Of a stretch of 64,000 bases of DNA, positions 10,387 through 22,673 are shown piece by piece. A program made the translations under genes and the position numbers. This DNA comes from Alisma plantago-aquatica (Eukaryota > Streptophyta > Magnoliopsida > Alismatales > Alismataceae): positions 243,774,558 through 243,838,557 of the forward strand of contig OY856409.1 in the NCBI GenBank assembly GCA_963693085.1, given 5' to 3'. The number at the start of each line of letters is the position of its first letter. Positions within the stretch are counted from its first letter, which is position 1. Under the pieces are notes generated by a model. That model worked only from the letters and a program-made list of their open reading frames with translations, made no database searches and was not told the origin of the DNA.

Positions 10387-12658
10387 ATATAATAAGATTG
10401 ATTCAAGTAATTAAAAACTTGAGACTACACATTTTAAATAAATCTACAAAAACCCATCTTTACAAATTTGTTTTAATTAGGTTCCTCAAAGCATAAAGAT
10501 TTGGATATAATTAGTTGGGATTTGATCAAAATGTTCCTTTGATATTCATATGTTCTATCTCAACTAAACTAAGTTTTCAAATTGCTTAATTGAATTGATA
10601 ACCATTCATGATTTACTTGCAAACAATTACTAAAAACAGTTCTGAAACAGTACAGAACCTTTCTCGGTCGAGAAACTGTCGACCGAGAAGAACTGTCGGT
10701 CGAGAAATGGTCGACCGAGCAGGTTTCTGTTCTCAAGTCTGCAATAAATCTGCTGAACTTGATTCCAATCAACCTAATTGCTATCAATCTGTTATTAATG
10801 ATTGATTTAACATGGAAATCAAGAATAAAACCTTGGAAGACAAATTTTTGTAAGATATATTGATCTTTTGCATTATATAACATTATGAATATGAAATTCC
10901 TAAACATATTGCAAATGTGATATAAGAAGACTGATCTTGAACAAACCTTACTCATTGTTTAAAAAAAGCTTCTTAGGCATGATCAATTATAAAAGTTTGT
11001 CTTAAAATTAAAAACTTATATGAAACTATTTTGGTTTATGGTTTAAAACTGAAAATCATGATTAGTCTAATCAAAAGAAATTATTGTTTTATCATTATTC
11101 ACATGGTTTTTCCTAAAGTATTTCCTGGTCTATCCATATAGAAATCATGTGTTATGGCATCTAGTTTAAAAGATCATAATCATTGTATTTCATGGAATTA
11201 TCATTATATGATTCTTTGTTTTATCATTACATCATGGATATGCTTTCTCATCATATAAAGATGATGCTATCATTGAAAATGCCATGTTGCACAAAATTAA
11301 AATTTTATGGCACAAATAGATAATGATTATTATGTGCATGGATTATGTCATCCCATGTAATACATGAATGACTCTTGATGATACATAGGCAAGAAAAATG
11401 ATTCGTTGCTTAGAACAAGAACTTCAATGCTTGCAAGAGCAAAATGTCATAACACATAAGATAAAAATTTCTCAATTGGTATCTTTAAGAACTTGAAATA
11501 TTATTCTTGATTTCAAGGATATATATATATATATATTCTTGAAGAATCTTATGATCAATCTGAGAATAAAAAATAGGACTTGATATTCATGCGCCCATAG
11601 AAAAGATTAGGGGACATCATTCATAATAGACATCACTCAAAGTGCCTCAAATTGCTATTTATTTAATCTACCTGCAGAAATTATACTTCATAAATGAATG
11701 TTCAAATATGAAATCTACATAATTTGCCTCTTGGTTGAAATTAAATTTGACCAAGGGGCGCTATGGTCGTAGTCAAGGTCGACCTAAAATAAACTTGACA
11801 CAATGCTTAATTGTACATCATTTTACTGCACTTAATCTTAGTATCTTGATCCAAAATGCACACACACACACACAGATATATATATATCATATTGCAAATA
11901 TAATTTTAATGCATAACTCTCATAAAAGGTCAATTTCTTATGATCTAATAATGATTGTTACCTTAGAATCCTTAAATCATCTTGACTATAAGATTAAGGG
12001 GGATCTCACACAAATTATCTTGATTATAAGATTAAGAAGCGTGTTATGACCTTAGTACTTTTAATCTTGGTTACAAAAATAAAGAATCTACAAATTTCAT
12101 GAATGTGATATATATCTTGTTCTTAATGGAATTCTATAAACAAATCAGGGCTTATCATCCCGTGCTTTTGGGTAAAGACACCTTTCATGTACTCTAAGCT
12201 TAAAGGACTATCATATCCAGGGCTTAACATCCCTTGTAAAATGGGTGATAAATCAATACACATATGCCATGAACTTAGAAGGAACTCATATCATTTTAAG
12301 GCTTAATATCCTTTGCAAATGATTGAGAAACAAATTATGGCTAAATTTGACGATAAATGGTCTATATTTATATTATTCCCTATTTTTCAAACTGAATATC
12401 TCAGTTAGGGGGAGCATAGCATACAATTAAGGGGGATAAATAAATGTCATACAAAATGATTTTCTTGGATATCTTTTTGAAATGACAAAGGGCGAGAAAT
12501 AATATAAAATCAATAACATAAAGCAAAATGAGTTTCATAATCTTTCGGCCAGCACATACTTGGAAATACGAGAATAGCTGCAAAAGGTAAACTTCAGGTA
12601 TGAAACTTATATGATTTATATTTCCTTATTTTATATTTAGGAAATGTTTGTCATCTTC
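10387..12658 (+). other. Element C noncoding internal region
   Basis: No ORF with coding signal. It contains two palindromes (10663-10687 and 10696-10718), AT and CA microsatellites (11520-11536 and 11862-11888), three spaced copies of a GGCTTA(A/T)(C/T)ATCC word (12149, 12221, 12301), and purine tracts near 12406-12437. Parts up to about 11800 align with D's spacer at 23150-24120. The segment matching D's ORF and promoter is absent. Confidence 0.7.
10663..10718. repeat. Perfect palindromes in element C internal region
   Basis: CTCGGTCGA-N7-TCGACCGAG at 10663-10687 and TCGGTCGA-N7-TCGACCGA at 10696-10718. Both have perfect arms. Confidence 0.88.
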
Positions 12659-12672
12659 AAAAAGGGGGAGAT
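12659..12672 (+). other. Element C polypurine tract
   Basis: AAAAAGGGGGAGAT immediately before the 3' LTR start TGTTGG. Additional purine tracts upstream at about 12406 and 12430 resemble the multiple tracts described in Sireviruses. Confidence 0.85.
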
Positions 12673-14131
12673 TGTTGGCCAAATTGGAGATTATGATAAT
12701 CCCTTTATTTTGATGATGACAAACATTTCATTCTTGTGGTTTTAACGTGATATTTGAGTATTTCAGGAACAATCATATAAGGTGGTGGATAACAAAGACT
12801 TGGAAGAACAATTTGATAAAATCGCTTTATTTTCATGATTGTAATCAAATGTAAATATTTGTACAAGTATATAATGTACAAGTAATTAGATATCATGTAA
12901 ATCAAGCATTTAGATCTTCCCTATCCACTCACAATACTTAGATAGGCCATTCCCCAAGATAGTATCACAATTGCACATTGATACACACACTTAGTAAATG
13001 AATACATTGAGTCAGTAATATTCTCGGTCGACAAATCGTTGATCGAGAAAATATCGGTCGACAAAAACTTCGACCGAGAAACTCTCGGTCGACAAAATCT
13101 TCGATCGAGAATAGACCCTACTAGCCGTTAGACTCAGCAGACAAAGTGGTTGGGAGTTGGAAATGCACGTTGTAAACACTTTCTCCAGGAAGTCCCTCGG
13201 TCGACAAATCTTCGACCGAGAAGGATTCTCAGTCGACAAATCTTCGACTGAGAAGAGTTCTGTCTGCACTTTTCAGGGTCAATTAACTAGCCGTTGCAAA
13301 TGTAATTAGTGGACACATAACGGCTAGTTGAGCACTAAGAACCCCCTAGAAAGTGTCTAGAACGTCCTTAAGCACTTGTAGGTCATTCCTATAAATAGGA
13401 CATGCCTTAGGACACCTAAACTCACTAATCTTCACTTGTGACACACTTGAGCTTACACTTGCAATTGTGAATCTGTTTTGAGAAATTGAGCAACACTTGC
13501 ATTGGATATTCTTCTCCTTGCTCTAATTTCGTGTCCTATAGGCTAGTATCTCCTATCCACAGCAATCACACTTCCATATACATTGGTTAGGAGATCTACA
13601 CGCTTGATATAGGCAAATCAAGCCTTGTGCTTCAAAGGTTAAGTGTAATTTCCTTTTTTCCTTCTTGTTCCTTTTATCCTTTGTATTCTCCTTGCTACTC
13701 CTAGGATTGGAGGCTGCGGATTGGAGAAGGTTCTTCTCGGAGGAGAAGGTGGACTTCGAACTACTTCAAGAAGGCTATTGCAACGGAAAGCTACTTCAAG
13801 AGGAAGGCTACTTCAAGGGGGAGCTTGAAGTTACTTCAAGAAGGCTGCTTCAAGGTTGGTGCAATTACTTCTAGGTGAAGGATGTTTGAAGGATTTGGTG
13901 AAAGAATTTTAATTTTATGTGAAGTCCTTGCGAGGTAATAAAATTTAATTCTTTCAAAATCCCGGTTGGGTAAGCAACTGGGTAGTGGACTGACTTCCTT
14001 AGTATTTGCTAAGGTTGGAACCACTCTAAATCCTTGTCCCCTTGTCCAATATTTTTTTGGTTGGTTGTTTGAGTTAAATAATGGTTAAATTAACTTTAAA
14101 ACCCTATTCACCCCCCTCTAGTGGTTTTTCA
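12673..14131 (+). repeat. Element C 3' LTR
   Basis: 1459 bp, 32 bp longer than the 5' LTR because the palindrome at 13196-13220 is followed by a second copy at 13228-13252. The MSA-type site is at 13122-13132 and the TATA box at 13389-13398. Confidence 0.95.
13021..13252. promoter_or_regulatory. Palindrome array in U3 of element C 3' LTR
   Basis: Three units at 13021-13111, then CTCGGTCGA-N7-TCGACCGAG (13196-13220) and CTCAGTCGA-N7-TCGACTGAG (13228-13252). The last two differ by paired changes in both arms. The exact MSA match TAGCCGTTAGA (reverse strand) is at 13122-13132. Confidence 0.8.
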
Positions 14132-15396
14132 GGTATGTCATGTACTCCCATGATCCTTTTATATGAGCAATACCTCAGAGTTGAGTCCTCCTCAAGGACA
14201 TCCAACTAGGTATAAAACCTCACAACTGGTTACTTAAACCTCCTCAGGGTCTAAGGCACTCTTTATCTCATCTAGCATGTAGTCACTTATACCATAGGTA
14301 CCAGAAGCATCATTCTCTCTCTAGGGTTTGGTTCCTTCTTTCTCTCTATATATCTAACTCCACATCCATCCTTACTACTAGAGGTCCTCTCTCCATGAAG
14401 TTAGATCAAGCTCACAAGCATATCCCTTCCTAGGTGAAGCCTATACTCAACTCATGTTTTTCTCAAGATTATCCATAGCTCTTTATGCTTATCACATAAG
14501 TTATCCAACATACTCCCTTGACCAGGGTTTCCACCTACTGGTCCTACTACAGATGTACTCTGGGTGCAAGTTATATCCTTCTTGCAACATCACATAAGGT
14601 TTCTATAGGTTTTTCTCTAACATCCCCATCAAGGTGATATCCTTCGCTCAAACATGCACAACCCTTTCCAGGGTTGGGGTTGCCAAAGGTACTCGATTGT
14701 CAACTTCTCATGGATCATATGGCATCCAAGGCATGTCTATCCCAACACCTGATCTACCATGACATCTAACTCATCATGACATCTCTCTCTCTAACCTTCA
14801 CTAGGGTTAGGGTTAACATCATCCTCAAAGGATGTGCTAGGTCTCTACTTTTAATGGAGGTCTCTACCTCCAAGACTAACTCTCTCTACTCATCCTCCTG
14901 ACAAGGAGGCCTATCCTCAGGTCTCTCCTAAGGGAGATGACAACTCGTGTCATACGACCTAAGGATGTATCTATTCTTTTATGATTACTCTATTAAGCTT
15001 ATGTCCATGACATCTTATTTACATGCTTTTCATTAATTTGGTGGAGGATACCTTAATCCTTAACAACCTTACCCATACCTCAAGAGGGTGAGGAGAAGAG
15101 AGGAAACCCTAATCCTTAAGGTCCTTAACAAAATTTGAGTTGAGAAGGGATGAACAAGATGAGAGAGTCCTAAAGGTATCTTATTTCGAATCATACCCTA
15201 AGACTTTGGCCAGGCAGTCACACAGATCTGGGAGTCCTCGTATTCTGACTAGCGGTGTGGAGGAAAATATTGCTAGCCCCCGGTCGTGATCCTTTTCTAG
15301 ATACCTCTGCCTTTTAGATAATCCTCTAATAACTCCCTTGGGTTCTACATGATTTGTAAAATTTAATAGTTATTAAAGATTAAGTGAGGAACCTTC
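14132..15396 (-). other. Element B internal region next to its primer binding site
   Basis: On the minus strand this is the first 1.3 kb of B's internal region, where leader and gag are expected. I find no open frame and no recognisable zinc knuckle. The first five bases (GGTAT) are the right TSD of element C. Confidence 0.5.
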
Positions 15397-15408
15397 GCTC
15401 TGATACCA
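15397..15408 (-). other. Element B primer binding site (tRNA-iMet)
   Basis: The minus strand reads TGGTATCAGAGC two bases after the LTR. This sets B's orientation as minus. Confidence 0.92.
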
Positions 15409-15410
15409 AT

Positions 15411-18400
15411 TTTAACGACCCCACCTCCTGATAACCCCCAATTAAGGGAGACCCAAAGGTCAAAGCCGTTATTCAATTAACAGGATCAAAGGTTAAACAA
15501 ATAATCAATAATAATTATGAAATTCTACTAACTATTTGGAATTTGGTATAAAATTGAAACTTTACTTACCTTTGAAAACTTTGGAAATCTATCTATCCAG
15601 AGCTTGAATTATTCTATATAATCCTCCTTGCACTTTATTTCTTATTTCCACAATGTGTCACTTTACTGTTTGTTCTTTCAATTGTTGTTCCTCAAATGCC
15701 GACAAACAAAATGTCAGTCAGTATATCGAAATATACTGGTATGTGGGAACAACCAAAAACTTGCAAATATGGCTAACAATTTAATAATCACAATCAAATT
15801 AATTAACAAGCCAATTTACACTTTTCAGTATGAGATTCTCCACCGCTTTTTCCCTAACCCTGGCATACCCACCTTACGGTTCCCTTTGCCAACGACGTAA
15901 GGCCACCTTCTCAATCCTGAGCTTGGTTCCTGGGGTTCACCACTCATGGTGCCCACTAGTCATGCAATATCATAGGCCACCTTCTCATTCCCGAGCTTGG
16001 TGCCTGGGGTCACCACTCAAGGTGTCCATTGGTCTACCCATCTGGGCCTGACCTTTGGCATCATCCATCAGGGTGGCATGTAAGTGCAAGAATCCATACT
16101 TCTATTGTTAATGTGATAATCATAGTGACTTTATAGTTTGTAAGTATGAACATCCAAACTGATAATTTACATTCAATGTGATTAACCATTCGGAAAATCC
16201 TCAGGAAACTAAGGCGGTTATTCATAATTAACCACATACCTGTCAAGCTATTTTGAATGCAGATTCAGTCCAAACAATCAAGTAATCCAGAGTAAATCAA
16301 GCAAGCATAATTCAATCCTGAAATATTCATCCAATATTTTCTATCATGGATCATGGTACACAATTCTAATCGGTCTAATCGTCCTAGGGTTACTGGCCCC
16401 TTTTTAGGGTTTTGAACATAATTAGGGTTTCACTTCCTTTTTACCACTTTTACTTTATTTTTATCAAAATACCCATCAAACCCTAATTATCTTATCTTAT
16501 TTTTCATTAAGATCCTAAGATAAGATTTGGATCACAAAAACCCTAATTTTTGTATTATTATATCTTTTCTTCCCTTTTTCCTCACCTTAGGGTTTTTAGA
16601 GCATTAATTACATTATTAGGTTTAGAACCCTAACACTTGCAATTCCAACATCAAAACAGGTTAAAATCCATCTTATTCATTAATCAAGTTAATAATGCTC
16701 GAATTAACTCCTTTACAAAATTAAATCTATCTTTTACCAACAATCAGGGTTTCTAGCCACAAATTAATACCCTTATCTATCCAAATTAAATAATTTTGCA
16801 AAACTATACCGATTTAGGTTCCCAAACTATTTTTAATGTATCCCTCATATTTTTATGATCATTTTTCATGTATTAACTTCCATCATCCGAGTTTTCTAGC
16901 TCAAGATATGATTTTATCAAGAAAGCCCTTTTTATTGATTTATTTGTTATTTTTAGAAAAAAAAATTGTGGATCATTTGATCTGTGGTCCACTGGTCCAC
17001 TTAGGATCCAGCGACCAGGATCACACGTGCCTATCTTTGATTTAAGTTACCAAAGGACTAAAATGCCCTTACCTCTTTCACACGCACCCGAGGGTAGGAA
17101 TGACTTTTCCCTCCCTAGCCATCTTCCTACCCTCGGGTCAACAGAGGTGTTGACTTTTCCCACTGATCCTCGAAAGCAATCGGAGACCGGTTTAGGACCT
17201 CCGCCCAACCCAACTGAACTTCATCGATGGCCATGATTGCTCCATCCATGGCCGGAGTTTCCAAGACAATAAGAGGGGTCTCCCGGCTGCAAGCCAAGGA
17301 GGTTCGAGGTATACGAGGGGTTCGATACGGGGAATCGAGGGCTCGAACTACGTCGGCAGGTCCTGTAAGATCTCGCGGGAGACTGTTCACTCTCACAGAG
17401 GGGATGTACCCCCTTTATATAGTTTGTGGCTATGGTGTACGGATGGTCGGGTCCCTGGGATTAGGGGATTCTTCTAGAGACCCCAAGATAGGGAAAATCT
17501 AGGATAGATCTGCCCGCAAGGATCTCACGAATCCATCCAACTTGTTTCCAAGTTTCCTCACGCATTGATTGACAAAGAAACGACCAAGGAATGAATCGTG
17601 TCCTGTCCAGACGCAAGCTAGAATATGGGCTCATCACCGTCAGATCTAGATCTGACGGCCCTGAATGCACGCGTCACAAACATAGTAGGAAAAGGAATTG
17701 TGACATTTAATGAAATCCTATTACTTTAGGGATATTTCCAAAATTCATAACTCCCAAACCATATGTCCAGTTAATACAAAATTTTAAGGGAAAGTCTATA
17801 AAGATGGAATGCACGTATGTACCAAATTTGACACTCAAACTCAAAAGTATGAGATGTCTTTTTTTATATACAAGTTATCACTTAATATATATATTTCTCA
17901 CACATTTTCTCTTTCCCTCGCCATTAAATTATTATTCTGAGTTCCTTGAACCTCAAGGAACCTTAATGGCTCGAAATACATCTTGGGAATATTCCTTAGC
18001 CTTTTATTTATCCTTTATCCATTATTTCTCATATTTTGTTTATTTCTTATTAAAATATCTCTTTTTGAGGATTTCTCTTTATCTTTCTTTTTATTTTCCT
18101 CATTGGCATTCCATTTATCATTAGGAATCCTTTGGATATGAAAATCCATCAAGGGTAACTCAATTATACATCTTTTTACTTATTTTCCACCTTTTACCAT
18201 TGTTTTCAATTTCTTTCTTAACAAAGAAATACTTAATTGATCTTTTACTTTCTTATTGTATTTTCTTTGCAACTTTGGACTCCTTGGAACCCAAGGAACC
18301 CATGTGGCACGAAATCCATCTTTGGATTAAGTTCTTTTTCCTTCTGGAGGTTTCCACACCTTTCTTTTCTCATAACTTAATTATTCATTTACTAATTGGA

Positions 18401-18558
18401 TTTCCTTATTATTGGGCGCAATAGCCAATAAAGCTCACAAAGCAATCATCAAGGCTAATGTAATGAAATTCATGTAGTCAATCTTTATTTGTTCATTTAT
18501 CTTTAATATGAGAAATTACATTTCTCAGCAAATGAACCCAAAAATTGTGGTTGTAACA
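15411..18558 (-). repeat. Element B 5' LTR
   Basis: Direct repeat of 1922-5119. On the + strand it starts TTTAACGACCCC and ends TGTAACA. The minus-strand TATA box is at 17414-17421. About 40 bp present in the other LTR are missing near 17125. Confidence 0.93.
17414..17421 (-). promoter_or_regulatory. TATA box of element B 5' LTR
   Basis: The minus strand reads TATATAAA, followed by a G-rich run. It would drive transcription of B towards lower coordinates. Confidence 0.65.
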
Positions 18559-19183
18559 TGGAGCCTCCACCCCCACCCAGGCACCTACACCTCCTCAACC
18601 ATCCCGACCTACCCGCACCTCGTTTAATGTATTAAATGAAACCCTCATGGATTATGTGATGCATCGGTAGGCGTATAACCTTTAGGTTCAGGAGCATGTG
18701 CATCAGGATCTATGTGCTATGATGTATACCATGAACCTATCATGTACCCATCCTTACCCAACCTACCAGCCCTACCTAGGTGGTGATTATACATCCTATG
18801 CATATAATCACTTTTACCCAGCCCCTCCACTTGTGGCTTCTACTACTACACCCTCTACTATTGGTGGATCTACCCTTGGGGTGTTGCCTCTTCATGTTGG
18901 TCTTATAGCTACCTTGCTTGCAGGACTTGGAACCTCTACTCCTACTTTTCCTGAAGCATAAGAGTTGCATGACCTTGGTATGCCTTGGGCTGGGCAGAAT
19001 GCCATTTTGCCCAGTCATGGTTTCGGTCCTTCTGTCAATGAGGAGATGCTCGACTAGGTTGATGAGGAAGTTGTTGATGATGATGGCGAGGATGGCTTAG
19101 ATGGTGTTGATGATGGCTTTGCTAGTGGATCTAGTGATGAAAGTGAAGTTGCTATCTCTATTGTGCCTTCAGATGGAGATGAT
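18559..19183 (+). pseudogene. Element A extra ORF, part 2
   Basis: After B's right TSD (18559-18563) the A reading frame resumes as a Pro/Thr-rich stretch, then FNVLNETLMDYV, two stops and a run including SCTHPYPTYQPYLGG. The corresponding region in D's ORF (QNTLTYVAGSQYHLSRQ... and PDEYPYSLNPG) has the same position and composition. It continues into an acidic tail (EEVVDDDGEDGLDG, then GSSDESEVAIS). The acidic tail is absent from D's protein. Insertion of element D, with TSD ATGAT at 19179-19183, breaks it a second time. Confidence 0.7.
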
Positions 19184-20604
19184 TGAAAAATAGTAGAGGG
19201 GGGTGAATAGAGTTTTTCAATATTTTAACAATTATTTAACTCAAAACAACCACAATTAAAAATGGAAGAAGGAGACAGGTGTTTAGAGTGGTTCCAACTT
19301 TAGCAAATACTAAAGTTGTCAGTCCACTACCCTGTTGCTTACCCAACCGGGATTTTGAAAGTATTAATTTTATTACCTTCACAAGCATTTACACAAAATA
19401 CAATACTTTCTTTACACCCCTTGAACAGCCTTCACTTGAAGTAGATGCACCAACTTGAGGTAGCCTTCTTGAAGTAACTCCAAGCTCCCCCTTGAAGTAG
19501 CCTTCCTCTCTAGAAGTAACCTCCCATTGCACCAGCCTTCTTGAAGTAGCTCAAGGTCCCCTTCTTCACCAAGAAGATCTCCAACCTCTCCAATCCGCAG
19601 CCTCCAACCTAGGAGTAGCCAGGAGAGTACAAACAATAATAGAGAACAAGAAAGGAAAAAGGAAATTACAACTTATCCTTTTGTAGCACAAGGCTTGATT
19701 TGCCTAGATCAAGCGTGTAGATCTCCTAACCAAAGTGTATGGAATAGTAATTGCAGTGGATAGGAGATGCTAGCCTATAGGACACGAAATTTGAGCTAAG
19801 AGAAGAAGTAGCCAATTGTCACTATGCTCAATTTGTTCACAAATAGGTTGCTCAAAGTATGCTCAAAGATTTCACAAGTGTAACAAGGCAGTTTAGGTTT
19901 CCTAAGGCATGTCCTATTTATAGGAATGTCCTACAAGTGCTTAAGGACGTTCTAGACACCTTCTAGGGGTTTCTAAGTGCTTAACTAGCCGTTAGGTACA
20001 AGTTTGTTTCTTTAGCAACGACTAATTAATTAATTCTGTATTTGCTGTCAGAGTCCATCTCAGTCGAGAAATGGTTGACCGAGACACCTACTCGGTCAAA
20101 CTTTTGTCGACCGACAGGCTCTCTGAATCAAGTGTTTTGCAACGTTTATCTCCAACTTCCAACTACCTTGTCAGATGTGTCTAACGGCTACCTGGGTCTT
20201 TGTCGGTCGAGAAAATTGTCGACCGAGAGTGTCTCGGTCGAGGAGTTAGTCGACCGAGATTGACCCTGTTTCAATTTTTCAATTAAAGCACTAAGTGTGT
20301 GTATGAGTGTGCATATGTGACACTTATTTGAAGGGGATGACCTATCTAAATGTGATGTTTAGCTAGGGAGAATCTAACGCTTGATTTACATGAAATCTAA
20401 GTACTTGTACATTATATATTTGTACAAGTTTTTACAAAGTGATTACATTTCATGAAAATATAAATATGTAAGCATATGGATTTCCCTAATTGCTTTGTCA
20501 TCCACCTTATTCCTACAACACTCAAGTAGCACGTTAGATTAACAAGAATGAAATGTTTGTCATTATCAAAACAAAGGGATTTACAAATGTCCATTTAGCC
20601 AACA
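19184..20604 (-). repeat. Element D 3' LTR
   Basis: Starts TGAAAAA and ends GCCAACA on the + strand. The reverse TATA box is at 19914-19923. MSA-type sites are at 19986-19996 and 20180-20190. Palindromes lie at 20059-20083, 20091-20114, 20203-20226 and 20232-20259. Confidence 0.95.
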
Positions 20605-20618
20605 ATCTCCCGCTTTTT
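20605..20618 (-). other. Element D polypurine tract
   Basis: The minus strand reads AAAAAGCGGGAGAT directly before the LTR start TGTTGG. Confidence 0.8.
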
Positions 20619-21379
20619 GAAGATGACAAACATTTCCTAAATATAATATAAGAAAGTATAAAACATGTGAGTTTCATACCTGAAGATTACCTTTGTAAAT
20701 TTCTTCTCTTGTTTATAAAATGTGTGCTTATTATTCCCTATGAATTATGGAACATGAAATCCAATCCTATAGGGAATATAACAACTTTCAATGTAAAGCC
20801 AAGAGTTCATGAAACTCATTGATTGAGTTTTGCACAAATACTAAGTTTTATATTTATTTCTCCCCCTTTGTCATTTCAAAAAGATATCCGTTTAAGAATA
20901 AATAGTCAATTTAGCCACAATTTTTAAATTTTAGGTTTTGCAAAAATGTCATCCCTTTTTATTTATGACATATTTATTACTCCCCTTACTTTGTATGCTC
21001 TACTAGAGTGTCTTATAATCCATATTTGAATGATTCCATAGAGGAATATCAAATAGAATCAGTAAAGATAACCATTTCATGTAAAAATAACTATTTCATT
21101 TCAAAGATCACCATTTTATTACAATCATGCAAGGATAACCATTTCATTACAATCATGCAATGATAGTCATTTCATTACAACTAATACAACGGTCACTCCA
21201 AATCTCACTGGAAAGACTTGAGTATTACATCAATATCAGGGTCTTTTCCAAGAAATGACTCAGCTCCATAATATTGGACTAAAGTTTGCCACTCCAAAGC
21301 ACCTGTCTTGGTTAAAGCATATACTTCCAAGAAGGTAGGAACCCGATCAAAACGGAAATGAGCAGCAATGTCTAATTGT
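20619..21379 (-). other. Element D 3' noncoding region
   Basis: Lies between the extra ORF stop and the polypurine tract. Extra purine tracts on the minus strand are at about 20860-20875 and 20980-20990. A + strand motif CCATTTCATTACAATCATGCAA recurs in part at 21110-21185, so there is a short tandem repeat. No ORF is supported. Confidence 0.6.
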
Positions 21380-22513
21380 CTACTTAGATGGATTATATGG
21401 GTTGAGCATGCCAGGATTTAAAGAATAAGGATATTCATCTGGTTGATTTTGAGAGAGGGTTTGCATTCTTTGATTTATGTAGGTCATGGCATGGTGGTTA
21501 TAGTCTAATTGTCTACTTAGATGATATTGTGACCCAGCAACATAGGTTAGCGTGTTTTGGATGGGATCATAGGGTAGGTTGGTAGGAGGAGGTGGTGGTG
21601 GTATATCTTGAGTAGATGTCTCACCTTCCGTCCTAGCCCTCTTGTGACCAAAATCAATTCCCATTTTCTCTAATGTGTTTTTTCTTATTTTTTGTGGTTT
21701 TCTTTCCCATGTGTATCCCATATCCTCAATTTGTGTTTTAAGAAAGTGTTGAGTGATCTGGCATACAAAATCAGCATATGGGGGATTGCCAGAAAACTCA
21801 AGCATGTTCTTAAGGATTATGCAGATAAAATTTATGGGAATACGTTTGATAATGGCATAAATTAAACACATGCGAAAAATAGGAACTTCAGACTTGTTTT
21901 CTCTAGGATGTATGTTTGTGGAAACAATAAGATTGACAATCCTAGCAGCATGTTTGAGATTAATGGCATAGTAGGTACCCCTATCTTCGTGACATATAGT
22001 ATCAGATTGAAAAATGGCTCGTTTAATGTCACTAAGACTGACGGTATGATCACCTTGGGAAAATGTATTGAGTGGATTTCCAGTTGTGAGGTCAAGAGTG
22101 TCTTGATATTCATCTAAGTCGATGTTGAGCATGTCAAGAATATCCTCTTCAGTAAATCGAAAGCTATGCCCATTGACCATAGAGTAGAAGAAGTTATTGT
22201 CATTTTCAGAATGGGAGATTAGGTTTGCATAGAACTCATTTACCACTTTTGAAGAGTAGGAAGGGAAGGAAGGGTTAAGAAATTCTTTCAAATTTTGCAC
22301 CTCAAAAAGATCCTCCAGGTCGACGATGCTGAGGAAGTCCAAGACGTCAACCGGCCGTCGTGGAAGAGGAGTTTTGGAGGAGAGCCTGAGATAGCAATCA
22401 CCAGCATCTGCGTCGACGAAGGGGATGTCGTTGATGATCGTCAATGGTGGAGTAGCCTCCCTTCCTTTCTTGCTAGCAACTTTCTTCTTTCCACGTGTAG
22501 AGGATGAAGCCAT
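21380..22513 (-). CDS. Element D extra ORF, 377 aa, putative plant-transposon-type protein
   Basis: Open from ATG at 22513 to stop. The N-terminus is basic (MASSSTRGKKKVASKKGRE). The central block has VVNEFYANL, then a VNGHSFRFTEEDILDML segment and a region with LKHAARIVNLIVSTNIHP. A short basic stretch (WERKPQKIRKN, then GHKRAR) is followed by a proline run and a Tyr/Asn/Gln-rich tail. The VVxEFYANL...FTxExI pattern is typical of a family annotated in plants as putative plant transposon protein; I know of no tested function. No signal peptide or membrane segment is seen, arguing against a classic envelope. The homologous ORF of element A follows pol, so this is the env-position gene. A TATA box and CT-rich leader precede it. 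Confidence 0.85.
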   Translation of the reverse strand: MASSSTRGKKKVASKKGREATPPLTIINDIPFVDADAGDCYLRLSSKTPLPRRPVDVLDFLSIVDLEDLFEVQNLKEFLNPSFPSYSSKVVNEFYANLISHSENDNNFFYSMVNGHSFRFTEEDILDMLNIDLDEYQDTLDLTTGNPLNTFSQGDHTVSLSDIKRAIFQSDTICHEDRGTYYAINLKHAARIVNLIVSTNIHPRENKSEVPIFRMCLIYAIIKRIPINFICIILKNMLEFSGNPPYADFVCQITQHFLKTQIEDMGYTWERKPQKIRKNTLEKMGIDFGHKRARTEGETSTQDIPPPPPPTNLPYDPIQNTLTYVAGSQYHLSRQLDYNHHAMTYINQRMQTLSQNQPDEYPYSLNPGMLNPYNPSK

Positions 22514-22646
22514 TTCTTTTCTCTAAGGTGGAGAAGAAGCAAGAAAGTCTTGTGGATGAGGAAGCTAAAGGATTGCACAAGAATGTACTAGAGAGAAGCT
22601 ATGGAAGTAAGAATATGAGAGTGTGTAACAATGACCCATTTTTGGC

Positions 22647-22657
22647 CCTTTTTATAG
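22647..22657 (-). promoter_or_regulatory. TATA box of internal promoter for element D extra ORF
   Basis: The minus strand reads CTATAAAAAGG about 135 bases before the ATG. It is followed by a pyrimidine-rich leader (22514-22610). Directly upstream are palindromes and MSA-type sites. Confidence 0.65.
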
Positions 22658-22673
22658 CAAATCAGTGACCAGG

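Larger units (their letters stand above)
8110..14131 (+). mobile_element. Element C: non-autonomous Sirevirus-like copia derivative
   Basis: LTRs at 8110-9536 and 12673-14131 both start TGTTGG and end TTTTTCA. A TSD GGTAT flanks the element (8105-8109 and 14132-14136). The internal region is only 3136 bp: primer binding site, a short gag ORF, then noncoding DNA and a polypurine tract. There is no protease, integrase, RT or RNase H. By eye I count about 30 substitutions between the LTRs (near 2%), plus one 32-bp expansion, so insertion is relatively recent. It belongs to the same family as element D but lacks D's 377-residue ORF. Confidence 0.95.
1922..18558 (-). mobile_element. Element B: Ty3/gypsy chromovirus, minus strand
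   Basis: Two long direct repeats of about 3.2 kb (1922-5119 and 15411-18558) flank a degenerate internal region. On the minus strand the order is 5' LTR (15411-18558), a primer binding site complementary to initiator Met tRNA (15397-15408), decayed coding sequence, a polypurine tract (5120-5131), and 3' LTR (1922-5119). A 5-bp TSD TGGAG is present at 1917-1921 and 18559-18563. Integrase remnants place it in Ty3/gypsy. The internal region holds no useful ORF and is split by element C. Very long LTRs are known in the Tekay/Del chromovirus group, a plausible but unproven assignment. Confidence 0.92.

Noticed and set aside
11520..11888. AT and CA microsatellites
   Set aside because: Simple repeats without further structure; mentioned only within element C.
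13012..13269. Minus-strand ORF of 85 codons rich in Ser/Arg/Asp
   Set aside because: It is a translation of the palindrome array in element C's LTR and is not open in the other LTR.
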